Shown: positions 1-10,200, numbered from the stretch's first letter. The stretch: 10,770 nucleotides of DNA from Ichthyophonus hoferi (GCA_002751075.1 NAOQ01000305.1:53716-64485), one strand, 5' to 3'. Notes: generated by a model from the sequence alone, not told the origin. Translations and numbers: made by a program.

Positions 1-1
1 C

Positions 2-31
2 CTCTACAATAGCTGTGAATATGTTCACCAG
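2..31 (+). CDS. Partial internal exon of an unidentified plus-strand gene
   Basis: The window opens inside an exon. Read from base 2 it gives LYNSCEYVHQ and ends in CAG followed directly by a GTATAC donor at 32. The end is phase 0, which matches the phase-0 start of the next exon at 483. The other two frames are a poorer fit: frame 1 meets a stop after three codons. The piece is very short, so the assignment rests on the good donor and the phase agreement. The rest of the gene lies left of the window. Confidence 0.5.
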
Positions 32-482
32 GTATACTTCTTTTTACTGTTTAATGATTGTCATGTTGTTATGGTTTGCCTTTGATATGACTTGGCTTTT
101 ATATGCTGGTTCTTTTTTTACACACATATATATATACATACATACATATATTCAAGGACATCTCTAGATATCAATTATCTTTTATTACCTTTTTCTATTT
201 ATAACAAGCATTCGCTATTGGTAGAATATATTTAATCGATTTTATTGGCCTTGCTATGTTATATTACGTTTTTAATATAAGTATGTTTTGTCTTGATAAT
301 ATTTATGTCTATTTCTATTTGAGGGCATATACCATAGTAGGTATGACCTATTACCCATATTTTTAGGGTATGTATATTATAATATAATATGTAATCTAAA
401 ATGGATTTATATGGTTGTCTATTAACATAACTATGACGCACTAACAGCCAATTGTACTTACTATATTTTTTATGGCCAATAG
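32..482 (+). other. Intron of the plus-strand gene
   Basis: A 451-base AT-rich intron with a GTATAC donor and an AG acceptor after CCAAT. It holds a short compound dinucleotide and CATA repeat at 121-151 and nothing else I can support. The minus-strand open frame at 259-441 has no protein-like composition. Confidence 0.5.
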
Positions 483-560
483 GAGATCGAGAGGAATCCT
501 AACTTCAAGGAAGAATTTGAGGCCAATACCAAAAAGCAGGCACGCATAGATCTATATAGG
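483..560 (+). CDS. Penultimate coding exon of the unidentified plus-strand gene
   Basis: This 78-base exon lies between an acceptor (CCAATAG at 476-482) and a strong GTAAGA donor at 561. It reads 26 codons without a stop, beginning EIERNPNFKEEFE and ending ARIDLYR, and is phase 0 at both ends. The peptide is highly charged and looks helical. Long minus-strand reading frames across 470-786 overlap it but carry no family signal, while this exon has clean splice sites and a matching downstream exon. I could not place the protein in a family. Confidence 0.72.
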
Positions 561-1421
561 GTAAGATAAGATGTATGCTGATTGGTTTTATTGACCTGTA
601 AGGTGCTGTAGATTGAAAATGTGACGTGTATCGGTGGTAATGAATAACGTGGTCGCTTGTTATTGCAATTCTCGAACAGAAATGATGATCGCCCTGCAGT
701 CTCATTGGCTGATCCTGCCAATTGCTCCAATCGTTGGGGGGCAAGAGAGTGTAGTTGTATTTTATTGGTTGTGGAAGGTTCAGCACACGATTCTCCTTGG
801 CTGTAAATAGGATTTAAAATTTAAATTGTTAGATAAACAATCACAACAAAATTCTTAAAAAAATCAAAGTACGTAGACTTAGAATGTCATACCTGTAAAA
901 ATACGTTTGGGAGAATATTAAGTAGAGACGGGGGTTAATGTGACCTATACTCACTCATTTCGTTTAGAAGGAGAGAGAATACCGAATTAAGGGGCATTTT
1001 AACGTGTCCCTTTGCATATACGGAGTACAGATATGATAAGACATCTTTTTATTATTAAACAAATTAGCAGGACTTGTCTTAGCAGGATACCTAAGCAATG
1101 TGTTAAAGGTGTAGTTGTAGGTGTACATGAATCTGTGATAATTTAAGTAAAAGCGTAGATATTAAACGGATGAGTGTATGTTTTGAGATATAAATCTTGA
1201 GTCCGAGCATTAGAATTTTTTATTTATTAGTCATACATAGTAGTACAGGAAGTATGCACTGGTCTTCTAATGGTTAGACTATAGTTTGCTCCAAGATGCT
1301 TTCGCTGAGTGTTGTGCTGATGTTTTAAATAAAGCGTATTATTAGCAGAAGAATAAAATATCAGTTTAAAATTTACCAATCATTACACTGCTTTACTAAT
1401 TAATTATCTTTGATTTTTTAG
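561..1421 (+). other. Last intron of the plus-strand gene
   Basis: An 861-base intron with a GTAAGA donor and a T-rich acceptor. No alternative exon stands out. Several CCAAT/ATTGG pentamers fall at 560-770. The remainder is unstructured AT-rich sequence. Confidence 0.6.
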
Positions 1422-1523
1422 AAATACATGGCAACATTAGCTTTACGAGTCTTAGATAGACTGGAGGAAAGTGAAGCGGCTCAAGCCAATGACAGCGACG
1501 AATTTGATGAGGATGATTATTAA
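1422..1523 (+). CDS. Terminal coding exon of the unidentified plus-strand gene, acidic C-terminus
   Basis: The exon follows a pyrimidine-rich acceptor (GATTTTTTAG, ending at 1421). It encodes 33 residues and a TAA stop at 1521-1523. It starts KYMATLALRVLDRLEES, an amphipathic helix continuing the charged helix of the previous exon, and closes with the acidic run DSDEFDEDDY. The phase is 0, in agreement with the exon at 483-560; the intron between them is 861 bases. Acidic tails of this kind are common on cytosolic and nuclear proteins and do not identify the function. The gene converges on the 365-residue minus-strand gene, with about 1 kb between the two stop codons. Confidence 0.75.
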   Translation, partial: KYMATLALRVLDRLEESEAAQANDSDEFDEDDY

Positions 1524-1606
1524 CCAATAGACATATACTGCCGCTCCCTCTGTGCAGCTATTGGTCTAAGAGTTCTTAGAACCATGTCTGTTTGTCATTG
1601 GTTTAT

Positions 1607-1612
1607 ATTAAA
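1607..1612 (+). promoter_or_regulatory. Candidate poly(A) signal of the plus-strand gene
   Basis: ATTAAA, the most common variant of the AATAAA signal, lies 84 bases after the TAA stop at 1521-1523. In such AT-rich sequence a chance hexamer is quite likely, so this is tentative. Confidence 0.25.
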
Positions 1613-1771
1613 TTTCTACCCTATATATACTTTTATTTCCTAATATAAATGAGCGATGGTATCTATTATTTTTATCTACTACTCTTATTATTATTAAATG
1701 TTTTATTGTTGCATGATTGGTGTGGTTTTTTTATTGACTTTACAATAATATCCACTGGGTAGTATTCTGTT

Positions 1772-1819
1772 CTATTAAGATCCCTCTCTCTTACAGGCTG
1801 AGAGGGTGTATTGAATAGT
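1772..1819. repeat. Small imperfect inverted repeat (hairpin)
   Basis: The inner arms CCCTCTC (1782-1788) and GAGAGGG (1800-1806) are exactly complementary around an 11-base loop. Outside them, CTATT (1772-1776) pairs with AATAG (1815-1819) across a mismatched gap. The stem is short for a microRNA precursor. It lies about 250 bases after the plus-strand stop and could be a 3' UTR structure or chance. Confidence 0.35.
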
Positions 1820-2541
1820 TTACCGTAAACATTCAATCTTTAGCGGCTATAGAATAAGTAAATACGCTGTAGGATAATTGGATAATAGAATCAAAATAAT
1901 ATTAATAATAAATTATATTATATTGTGTTGTGCTATCTTTTTATTTTATTATATTTTATGCCATTAATAGAGTGTAACTGAGAAGACCTAAATCAATAGA
2001 AATAGATATAACCTAAAACCCAACTGGCTCAGCTAACTATTTTCATATACATAAAATTACTTAAAAAAATATTAAGTTATTAAATTATTAACATAAATGA
2101 ATAATTATAATTTTATTTAAGTTGACCATCTTTGAAAAAAGAAATTCTAAATATTTCTTACTTTTGGAACCTATTTATATAGGTAGCATACCTAATTTTC
2201 CTACGAGCTTGTGTATGTGGGAAGATAAAGGACAAGGCGATTGGTGCGAATTATAGGAATAAATAGCTCATTAACACTAAACAAAGCAATTAAACTGGAA
2301 AAACCAATGCGGCAACCGTATTAAAAATGTGCATCCAATCATGCATTTTAAAGTAGTTTTAATTGTTTTTTTTAGCAAATCACAGTTCAGATTTACAATG
2401 TTAATTATTAACGCCAGCTTTCAATCGAGCTAACAGGATCTCTAGCCCCTTCTTTCCTAGAATGCTTTCGAAAATTTAAAACACAATCAAAATACTATAT
2501 ATGATCCAACTGCACTGTACATAACTAACTTTGACTAAAAT

Positions 2542-3639
2542 TTACCATGGCCTCCAAGGGCATGCATTTAACTTTTTAATCTCTCCAGTACCCCCCGTGG
2601 AAGAGATTTCCATGGGGCAAACAAAGCATTGTTTATCAATCCTAGGGGTGGACTCATATCTTAAAGGGATCAGCGATTTAGAGGAAGATGCATAAGGGCT
2701 AAAGCGGAGTGCCATACATGATAGATTATGAAAGGATGAGACATGACTCCCCTTAGGATTAACAGGAAGAAAAGATGTGTTTGGTAGATGTGTGCGGTCA
2801 GACTTTGAAGTTAAAGGGGGAGACGTAGATTTCGCAGTCTGCTCCTGTCTATCCAATATTTCTGCAGCGGCAAGGAGAGACAACATCCCCAGGTTCAAGT
2901 TTTGTGGTGAATAAGGAGGCCGGTCCTCTTTGCAGTTATTGCTTGACACCAAAGGAGAGGTTTCTTGAGAAGAAGGTTGGTCTTGGTGTTTCTTACTTTC
3001 AGAGAGGGAGGCTTCTATGCCCTTAGGGGTTAAGGGACCACCCATTGACGAAGACCTGCCCTTTGATACTTCTAAAGACACAGCCATTGAAGTGAAAAGA
3101 TGGGGGGCTGCAATATTTTCTGAAAATATTGTAGGAAAAACAAGACGAGAAACAAGGTGAGGCTGGCGAAGTGCTGGACAAATGCGTCGTTTATAGGCGC
3201 CCCAGTGTTGATCTAGCTCTCGCTGTAAAGAAACGAAGTCGGAATTAACCTCTGGACCACCAAGGTTAGTCACTGTTACCTTATAACTGGTGGCATCTTC
3301 AAAAATAAAATCGTAGCCTTCGTATTCACTAAACAAAGTATGCCTGTTTAGAAAAATATGGGCAAATAGAGCAATAATATCAACCCTCTTTGGTTTCCAT
3401 AGTTCCATCGTCTCGTTAGTCCCTGGATATTTGATAGTCACAGTCATTCTTCCCCAAGCAAAAATAGAACACAGGGACATCACATCCTTGTTCATAATCA
3501 ATCTTTTAACCATGGCATTTAGCCGCATTGACCAGTTATCTACATCTTCTATAGAGGAAGGAAATAGTCTTGGCGTAATACGGGGCCTACGCTCCAACAC
3601 TGGTGGAGCCATAGCTGGCATCAATTTACATGTACTCAT
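2542..3639 (-). CDS. Hypothetical 365-residue protein, apparently intronless, family not recognised
   Basis: An uninterrupted 366-codon frame with base composition richer in G+C than its flanks, the strongest single coding signal in the window. The first ATG (3639-3637) has A at -3 and is the most upstream in-frame Met; Met7 and Met10 are alternatives. Residues 33-175 look like a folded domain of alternating helices and strands rich in aromatics, with landmarks FAWGRMTVTIKYP (60-72), LFAHIFLNRHTLF (91-103) and GYDFIFED (108-115). Residues 195-335 are Ser/Pro-rich and probably disordered, apart from a hydrophobic helix, LNLGMLSLLAAAEIL, at 248-262. A CFVC pair sits at 338-341. I see no signal peptide, membrane span or catalytic motif, and I cannot name a family. 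The stop codon overlaps a plausible splice donor (TG|GTAAAT at 2546/2545). Splicing over an 89-base intron to the AG at 2458-2457 would replace the stop with a short different tail ending at 2408. Confidence 0.8.
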   Translation of the reverse strand: MSTCKLMPAMAPPVLERRPRITPRLFPSSIEDVDNWSMRLNAMVKRLIMNKDVMSLCSIFAWGRMTVTIKYPGTNETMELWKPKRVDIIALFAHIFLNRHTLFSEYEGYDFIFEDATSYKVTVTNLGGPEVNSDFVSLQRELDQHWGAYKRRICPALRQPHLVSRLVFPTIFSENIAAPHLFTSMAVSLEVSKGRSSSMGGPLTPKGIEASLSESKKHQDQPSSQETSPLVSSNNCKEDRPPYSPQNLNLGMLSLLAAAEILDRQEQTAKSTSPPLTSKSDRTHLPNTSFLPVNPKGSHVSSFHNLSCMALRFSPYASSSKSLIPLRYESTPRIDKQCFVCPMEISSTGGTGEIKKLNACPWRPW

Positions 3640-3720
3640 CTTCTAGATGTTTGTAAATGTATATATAGGTAGCTAGGGATTTTAAAACGCATACGCTCGT
3701 ATTAAGGTATACACTGTATA
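3640..3720 (-). promoter_or_regulatory. 5' flank of the 365-residue gene with a TATA-like stretch
   Basis: Immediately upstream of the start codon on the minus strand lies CTATATATA, at about 3659-3667. That is only about 20-30 bases before the ATG, which would give a very short leader if it were a TATA box. In DNA this AT-rich the resemblance may be accidental. Inverted CCAAT pentamers at about 3917-3975 lie further upstream and could serve as NF-Y sites. Confidence 0.2.
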
Positions 3721-5257
3721 AAAAATATAAAACTAATAGATTCTTCTCATGGATAGTAGTATTATAATGTTGCAGTATTATCTATATTATCTAACATCTT
3801 GTTTAGCTTAATACGAAGAAATCAAATTATTTATTAATTATTATTGTCGAGATGGCGGCCTAATATTGCCTACCTGTGAGATCCTCTGAGAGAAGTTTAC
3901 GTTCGAAAGAGAACTATTGGATACTAATAATACACATCTTATTAATTGGTATTTATATCCAATAGAATAAAGTAATAATAATTATGTAGCCAATTATTAA
4001 TATGCTACAAACAATTAGAGGAGGGTTGCTGAATGTAATAAAATAAATTACCCCGCCCAATGGTGTTTTTGACAAATATTACAAAAATACTAGTATAATT
4101 TTCTAAAAAAATATCCTTTTTATAAAATAGTGGTTTTTTAATATTATTAATAAATAAAGACTATAGTGTTATACTTTCTCTGCATTCCTATTCTTACTGT
4201 TCAACCTAAACATAAATTGTGTTGCTTCTTTCACCCATTACGCAAGTAGTCCAATCACAAACAGCTTTAGCGTTTTCGCTTTTTTATATACCATAACAAG
4301 CCACGTATTAAATACAATGATTGGCCCTTAAAGAATAGCAATTTTTAATAGGACACAATTAAAAATAGTCTGCTGCGTAATGAGGCCAATCACAGGATGC
4401 ACAAATTACGTTTAGTTTTCGTATCACAACTCGTGATTCATGGCATTGACTCATTTCTCTTGTTCTACAATGTTCATGTTTTTTTTTTAAAAATAATATT
4501 GGGTATTTATTTATTACACTAATTTATTTGAGAGTATATTTTATATAAAAGTATACTAATTAAGACGGAACCGTATATATAGCAAATTATTTGGATACAA
4601 AAAGATGCTGTACGGAAATTATCCGTTATCAGCCTGAGAAGGCTCATATCAGAGTTTCAGTTTAGATGAAATAATATAACCTCCATTATATTTATCATCC
4701 AATGTATTATAGTACGATTAAGCCTTTGATCAAAAAATATAGAGGAAAATATTCCTGTAGTTACTGTACTGGATTTATTGATGACATCATCCTCAACAGC
4801 TAAAATAATAATAAGCAAGAGCTACATTCAAGGTTGTGATCTACAGGTACCCGACTGATAATATCATACTGATCTATAATAGATCCGTTGTAGCTCAGGA
4901 TATCGTATATATAGTGTAGAAGCTGGTTGTATTTCCCCAATAGATATTAAGTTTTTAAAAAAAATCTGATAATATACGCAGTCAAAATTAGATAACAGTT
5001 ATTACATATACAATACAGCACCAAGTAAGAAGCTAAAATCTTCTATATCCCTTGATCAACAGACGTAGGTTCAAGAGCAGCTAGCTAATATCTTATTTAA
5101 TCTGCCCTTTACGTGACTACAACGGCCTGATTGAACTATTTACACCATAACAGATACTAGTCCTATCTCCAATACGTCGTAATAAAACTGTACTTAATTA
5201 GATAATACCTACACAGATTGACATTGGCATCTATATCCAGTAGTAGCATACACATAC
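3721..5257. other. AT-rich intergenic region without a supportable gene
   Basis: No frame on either strand gives a convincing exon here. Visible items are a cluster of CCAAT pentamers in both orientations at 4240-4400, a consensus AP-1 heptamer TGACTCA near 4447, a YY1-like GAGATGGCGGCC near 3847, and a short AGCC..GGCT inverted repeat near 4631. These could belong to a promoter or enhancer of the minus-strand orphan gene, or to an unannotated non-coding transcript. The sequence alone does not decide. Confidence 0.4.
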
Positions 5258-5263
5258 TTTATT
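5258..5263 (-). promoter_or_regulatory. Candidate poly(A) signal of the LRR gene
   Basis: TTTATT on the plus strand is AATAAA on the minus strand, about 158 bases beyond the LRR gene's TAG stop at 5423-5421. It is the nearest canonical hexamer I noticed in the right orientation. Confidence 0.35.
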
Positions 5264-5337
5264 TCTCATAACCGACCTAGTAGTATTCACGGTATTCTAT
5301 CACAGTTAGGAATTGAAAAGTACATAACAATAAAAAG

Positions 5338-5361
5338 TATATATATATATATATATATATT
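5338..5361. repeat. (AT)n microsatellite in the LRR gene 3' flank
   Basis: An uninterrupted run of about 11 AT dinucleotides, 60-80 bases downstream of the LRR gene's stop codon and inside its probable 3' UTR. Confidence 0.9.
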
Positions 5362-5420
5362 AAGCGCGATGGCTTTTATGTTATCAGGATTGAAATCTCG
5401 TACAAGATTGCATGAATAAA

Positions 5421-5942
5421 CTAATCCAATAACCTGTGAATCAATAGAGCCAATACTACAGAGAGTAATACCAAGATGGCGCCAACTACGCCGCCCGCTA
5501 GCCCAATCACAATGTCATGATAACAATTACAGCCAATCAATTGCTGTGATAATTCCCCGATAGGTGCATAGTTTTGCATATCATAGTGCTGTTTAAGCAG
5601 AGCTATTAATTGAGTGTTCTCCTGTTGGCCCTTTGCCAGTTGTTCTTTCATAGACTGCAACATATTCACAATCTCTTTCTTCTCTCCAGACGTCATCATG
5701 CGGTCTCCAGGACGTACCCCTATTGGAGATGGTGGTTCCTCTTCCTCTTCCTCTTCCTCTTCCTCTTCCTCTTCCTCTCTACTAACACTTATGTCCCTTT
5801 GTGAAGAATTAGTGGCTGTCAAAGGAGATGGTAGTGAGGACGGTGGTGATGACAGAGGTGATGATGGAGGTGACGACACAGATGATGACGTAGGGGAACA
5901 CAGTATAGTCTGTGATTGACTAGTTGATAGTGGTGACGGTAT
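5421..5942 (-). CDS. LRR gene terminal exon: Ser/Pro tract, Glu14, coiled coil, membrane segment
   Basis: 522 bases from acceptor CTACTACAG to the TAG stop. It opens IPSPLSTSQSQTIL, continues as a Ser/Pro-rich stretch to about codon 55, and then encodes 14 consecutive Glu from seven exact GAGGAA hexamers (plus-strand 5736-5777). A heptad-like helix follows (IVNMLQSMKEQLAKGQQEN and on). After a CNC cysteine pair, which could be acylated, comes a hydrophobic span of about 25 residues with a glycine-spaced start (GLAGGVVG) and a six-residue tail IHRLLD. The plus-strand frames opposite (poly-Ser and poly-Leu/Phe) are shadows of the hexamer repeat. Confidence 0.85.
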   Translation of the reverse strand: MPSPLSTSQSQTILCSPTSSSVSSPPSSPLSSPPSSLPSPLTATNSSQRDISVSREEEEEEEEEEEEEEPPSPIGVRPGDRMMTSGEKKEIVNMLQSMKEQLAKGQQENTQLIALLKQHYDMQNYAPIGELSQQLIGCNCYHDIVIGLAGGVVGAILVLLSVVLALLIHRLLD

Positions 5943-6453
5943 CTGTAGTAGGCCTATTAGTTATGCCATTCAATAATAAGACCTCTTCCGCTCATAGAGT
6001 GAAAAAACTTGGTGTTATAATAACCTTAAAGAAAATGCTTTAAAGGCAGACACACTGGTGTGCTTATATAAATTATAGACTTGGTTTTAGTGGTACTATC
6101 TTTCATAGAAATAAACAAACCAATGTAATATAGCATAAAGGGAGGAACAATATAAAAGTAAAACTTGAAAGTAGCGCCACTGAGCAGTGTCTATATATAT
6201 ACTAACTATTTCAGCAAGTGTTAATGCATATTTTTCTTCTATAATTGCATCTAGGTTTCATCTGATGCTGTCAAGATTCTACATATATAGATAGATATAG
6301 CATGCATTGTATTTAACCAGCCAATAACATCAGAAAGTCATTGTAAACACTTGATTATATCACCATTTGTCACTAAATAGATCATACACTTGTACATATG
6401 CATATGCATACACACATATGCAGATGCATGTAAATATATATACATACCCACAC

Positions 6454-6490
<37 letters not shown>

Positions 6491-7077
6491 CGGCTCGTGT
6501 AGCAAACTTGTTGGCACTTGAATCGTGCTTATGACCCCTTGGAATTGGCAAAATACCACTACATTGACAGATTAAGGAGATAAAATAAAACTCAACATTT
6601 ATAGCCTACTGTTTTTAACACCCAAATAGGAATTAGCACTAATCCGAGTAACAGACTTGTGTAGTCTCCAATCAAATTTCCAATACATTTTAAGTAATAC
6701 ATTTTAAGTGTTTTTCGATTCATTATGGATATAAACAGAATATTTTAGTAACCAACGTTTTAGTAATTTTATAACCTACCTCCTCCACAAACTCTATTGG
6801 CTTATTATCAGGCAATGCATTGGGAATGATAGTACGAGAGGGAGATTCTACCTGCTCCTGGTTATGACCACGAGCCAATGAATGAACATTATGATTAGGC
6901 CATAGATTAGGAACAGTCTTAGTAATATAATCAATTATGCCGCATATACGTACATACATGTACATACAAGTACGCATATATATATATATATACAAGCATA
7001 CAAGCATACATACATACACATACACATACACATACACATACATGTATATATACACATACACATACACATACATGTAT

Positions 7078-7108
<31 letters not shown>

Positions 7109-7113
7109 TGTAT

Positions 7114-7146
<33 letters not shown>

Positions 7147-7155
7147 TACATGTAT

Positions 7156-7200
<45 letters not shown>

Positions 7201-7209
7201 TACATGTAT

Positions 7210-7241
<32 letters not shown>

Positions 7242-10200
7242 CCTCTCCCCCTCTACCTACCTTATAACGTGCAGCTAATAGGTCTCTTAACTTATCCACC
7301 CCTTCTTCTACAGCAGCACAGGCTTCCATATCCAAGATCTCTCTATCTACAACGAGGTCATACAATCCTGTATGACAGTCTATTAAGTAACTAATTATTT
7401 ATAATTCTATATCAAGGTATAGTCGCTACGCTATATTATCAAATAATAAAATCTGTAACCCAATCGGTCCTCTGTGTTAATTTCATGTGTGATATGCTTA
7501 TAATGTAGTTAGGTATCGAAGGAAGGAGAAGGAGAAAGAGAAGGAGAAGGAGAGGTTAGAGGAGAGAATATAGCAATATAATAGTGTAAGATAGCATAAA
7601 CATGTAGGGATAATATGGTAATATAACCGGGTATGATAAAATAAATGAGTTGAAAAGACAATAGTTAGTAATATGTTTACGTTTTAATCGATGCATTTCA
7701 TTAGGTAGTTTGGATATTTTATTTCCCTGCAACACAAGTACTTGTAGAGCGGCCAGGTTACCAATCTCCCGGGGCACTGGTTAATTGAAAGATTAGATAA
7801 AGGGAGATTTGTATTTATATATGTGGGTGTATATATGTTCAAGTGTATTCAGGGCAAGTGAGCACAATGATTGTCAATAGTATTGTTGGGAATAATAGCT
7901 TCAAAATACTCACCGATACATTAGTACATATATATACACACGCACACACACATACGTATGTATGTGTTTTTAATCAAAAGAATAATTTTCCCGGTAAAAA
8001 GGAAACCTTTTCCAATCAAAAGATGACTTGGTCAATCAAAAAGACAAATTTCCCGATCAAAATGAGAACAAAAACATTTAAAAAAATTACGTCTTTTATT
8101 GTAATGAAAAACTGTTAATTCAAAGTTTTTCTTGCTATCTGTGATATGTAATATAGTTTTCAAAATAGTACAATTCCTTTAAAATAAAAAGAATAACCCA
8201 AAAAAATATTTATATATATATAGTTTTTGTAGTTGTTATTAATTGGAAATATGCCAAATAGAACAAACAAAACAAACAAACCATACATTCGGTGATACAA
8301 TTGTCTGCTAAAAATAACATTTTGAGGGAAGAGAGAGAGCCAATGGATGAAGGCAGGGCCGTCAAGTTGTTTTCGGATAGGTTCAATTCGGATAAATTGA
8401 CCAATTGGCCTATAGCAGCAGGTAGATTACGGATTTGGTTGTGCTGTATTTTATTAACGTATGGCCGGCCATGTTACTCTATATTTTAAATGTTTGCAAT
8501 TTTACATAAAAATAAAATCTTCAGATTTAAAAATTATATTCTTTAATCATTCCAGTAGTGCCCACACTAGATATATCCCGTTCGTTCTTTATATTGTAAG
8601 TCCTTCAAATGACGTCTATGATATTATACCAATCATTTTGTTTCTATATATATTAATGCTTTCCGGTACCATATAAAGGAAGTCTCTATTACAAACTATT
8701 TCATAGTAAGACCAGATCATTACCAATCATGAACATATTATTATACACACTATACCACGGTTTGGTGTGACTGGAGTATAATATAATATAGTATAATAAA
8801 CTATAATACAGTTTAATATAATACAATATAATATACACCAATACAAGAAAATACAATATCCAATAAAACCAAAACCAAGCCATATGCATTCACACACCCA
8901 GCCATTTCCATTGGCATCCAATGATATGAAATATCAAACTTTATGTCAACCCATCTATTTTTGCATAATCATAATCACCAAAACATATATATATATCTAT
9001 AAAACATAACATCAACCTTATAGCCATCTTACTTGCAGACGTAAAGTGTGGAGAGAAGTGAGAGAGCAGATCTCCTCGGGTATGTTTGAAAGGTTATTTA
9101 CCCCCAAACACAGTGTCCGTAGCTGGGCCAGTCCAGAAAATCCTAAAGGCCCAATCATATTACAGATATAGTCACGTTAAAAAAATGTTTTATAAAAAAT
9201 ATAAAAAAAAGCGAGCAAGAATGGAAGATAGAGAGAAAAATATATCAACACATAAGAACAGACATACATATAGGAAATAGAAAGATAGAAGCCATGTCAT
9301 TCTGGATCTTGTCTGCTTGCATCCAATGGTAGTGAAATAGTATAATAGTATAATAGCATAACCGTATCATAGTATAACAGTATAATAGTATAACATATAA
9401 TAGTATAATAGTATAATAATAGAACAGTATAAAATTATAACACTTTAATAGTATAACAGTATAACAAAGCACAATGCAGACACAGTAGTAGTTAGGTATG
9501 ATCTATAGAGATGGTGTTTGTAAAGAGGCAATTGTATATACTGCATAAGACTACATACTGGGATGAGCATATAAATATATACACGAGTTAGTATACATGT
9601 AGATGGATTAGAAAGAAAACATTAAATATAATTGCACGAGAGTTAGCCATAGTGATAGACGCTATTCCTTACAAGGTTACAACATAGCGTACAGACAGGT
9701 ATACCTTCAGGCAGAGCGATCAGATAGTTGCTATCGAGACTAAGATGCTCTAGAGATATTAGGCCGCCAATAGTGGAAGGTAATGAAGATAGTCTGTTGT
9801 TATCAAGGTAGAGAGCTTGTAACATCACCAATTGAGAGATCTGAATAAAAATTTAAAAGAGATACTTAAAAAGAATATGCTAATAATATTGAGGAAAACC
9901 ATGCATAATAAAGGAAAAATATATATTTTAAACCAATAACAAGAGGTTGTTAAAAGTATCAGTGCCTATAGCAACAGAAACAACCATTAATCAATTATTG
10001 TTAGTGGTTGCTATGCATCTATTTATAGTTGATATTCCAGGCCTCTAGGCAGAGTTTTACGAGGAGAGGCTGTCTGTGATTAGCTGGAAATAGCTATTGG
10101 TATCTAATTGGTAGTATAGATAGGTTGGTATTTTAATAAACTCCTTACAGCGCCGTACATAAAAGTACACACCAATGCCTACTCAGAAGGAAATCAGTGC

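Larger units (their letters stand above)
1524..2541. other. Convergent intergenic region
   Basis: About 1 kb of AT-rich sequence between two genes that point toward each other, so it should hold both 3' untranslated regions. It contains a small imperfect hairpin at 1772-1819 and scattered CCAAT pentamers. Nothing looks coding, apart from a possible alternative 3' exon of the minus-strand gene at 2456-2408, described with that gene. Confidence 0.55.

Noticed and set aside
470-786. Two overlapping minus-strand open frames of 86 and 93 codons
   Set aside because: They lie across and beside the plus-strand exon at 483-560, have no protein-family signal and start at arbitrary Met codons. The spliced plus-strand reading is better supported.
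4880-5075. tRNA-like words (TGTAGCTCAG near 4888 and GGTTCAAGAGC near 5069)
   Set aside because: They are too far apart for one tRNA, and neither has a matching acceptor or arm structure.
5610-5919. Plus-strand frames with poly-Ser or poly-Leu/Phe
   Set aside because: They are antisense to the Glu14 hexamer repeat of the LRR gene's last exon.
6490-6556. Possible extra LRR-gene exon on the minus strand with splice-like ends
   Set aside because: The open frame (VFCQFQGVISTIQ) does not match the phase-0 ends of the flanking exons, and its donor is only the start of the TA repeat.
6723-7365. Long minus-strand frames rich in Tyr/Val, Cys/Val or Cys/Met, and a plus-strand Tyr/Thr frame
   Set aside because: They are translations of the TACACA microsatellite, which has no stops in any of these frames. 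Only 6780-6917 and 7261-7367 are real exons.
7843-8118. Plus-strand 91-codon frame
   Set aside because: It runs through the CA microsatellite and the degenerate ATCAAAA repeat inside an LRR-gene intron and has low-complexity composition.
8701-9472. Minus-strand Tyr/Ile/Leu-rich frames at 8701-8921 and 9245-9472
   Set aside because: They are produced by the TATAATA and GTATAATA minisatellites within introns.
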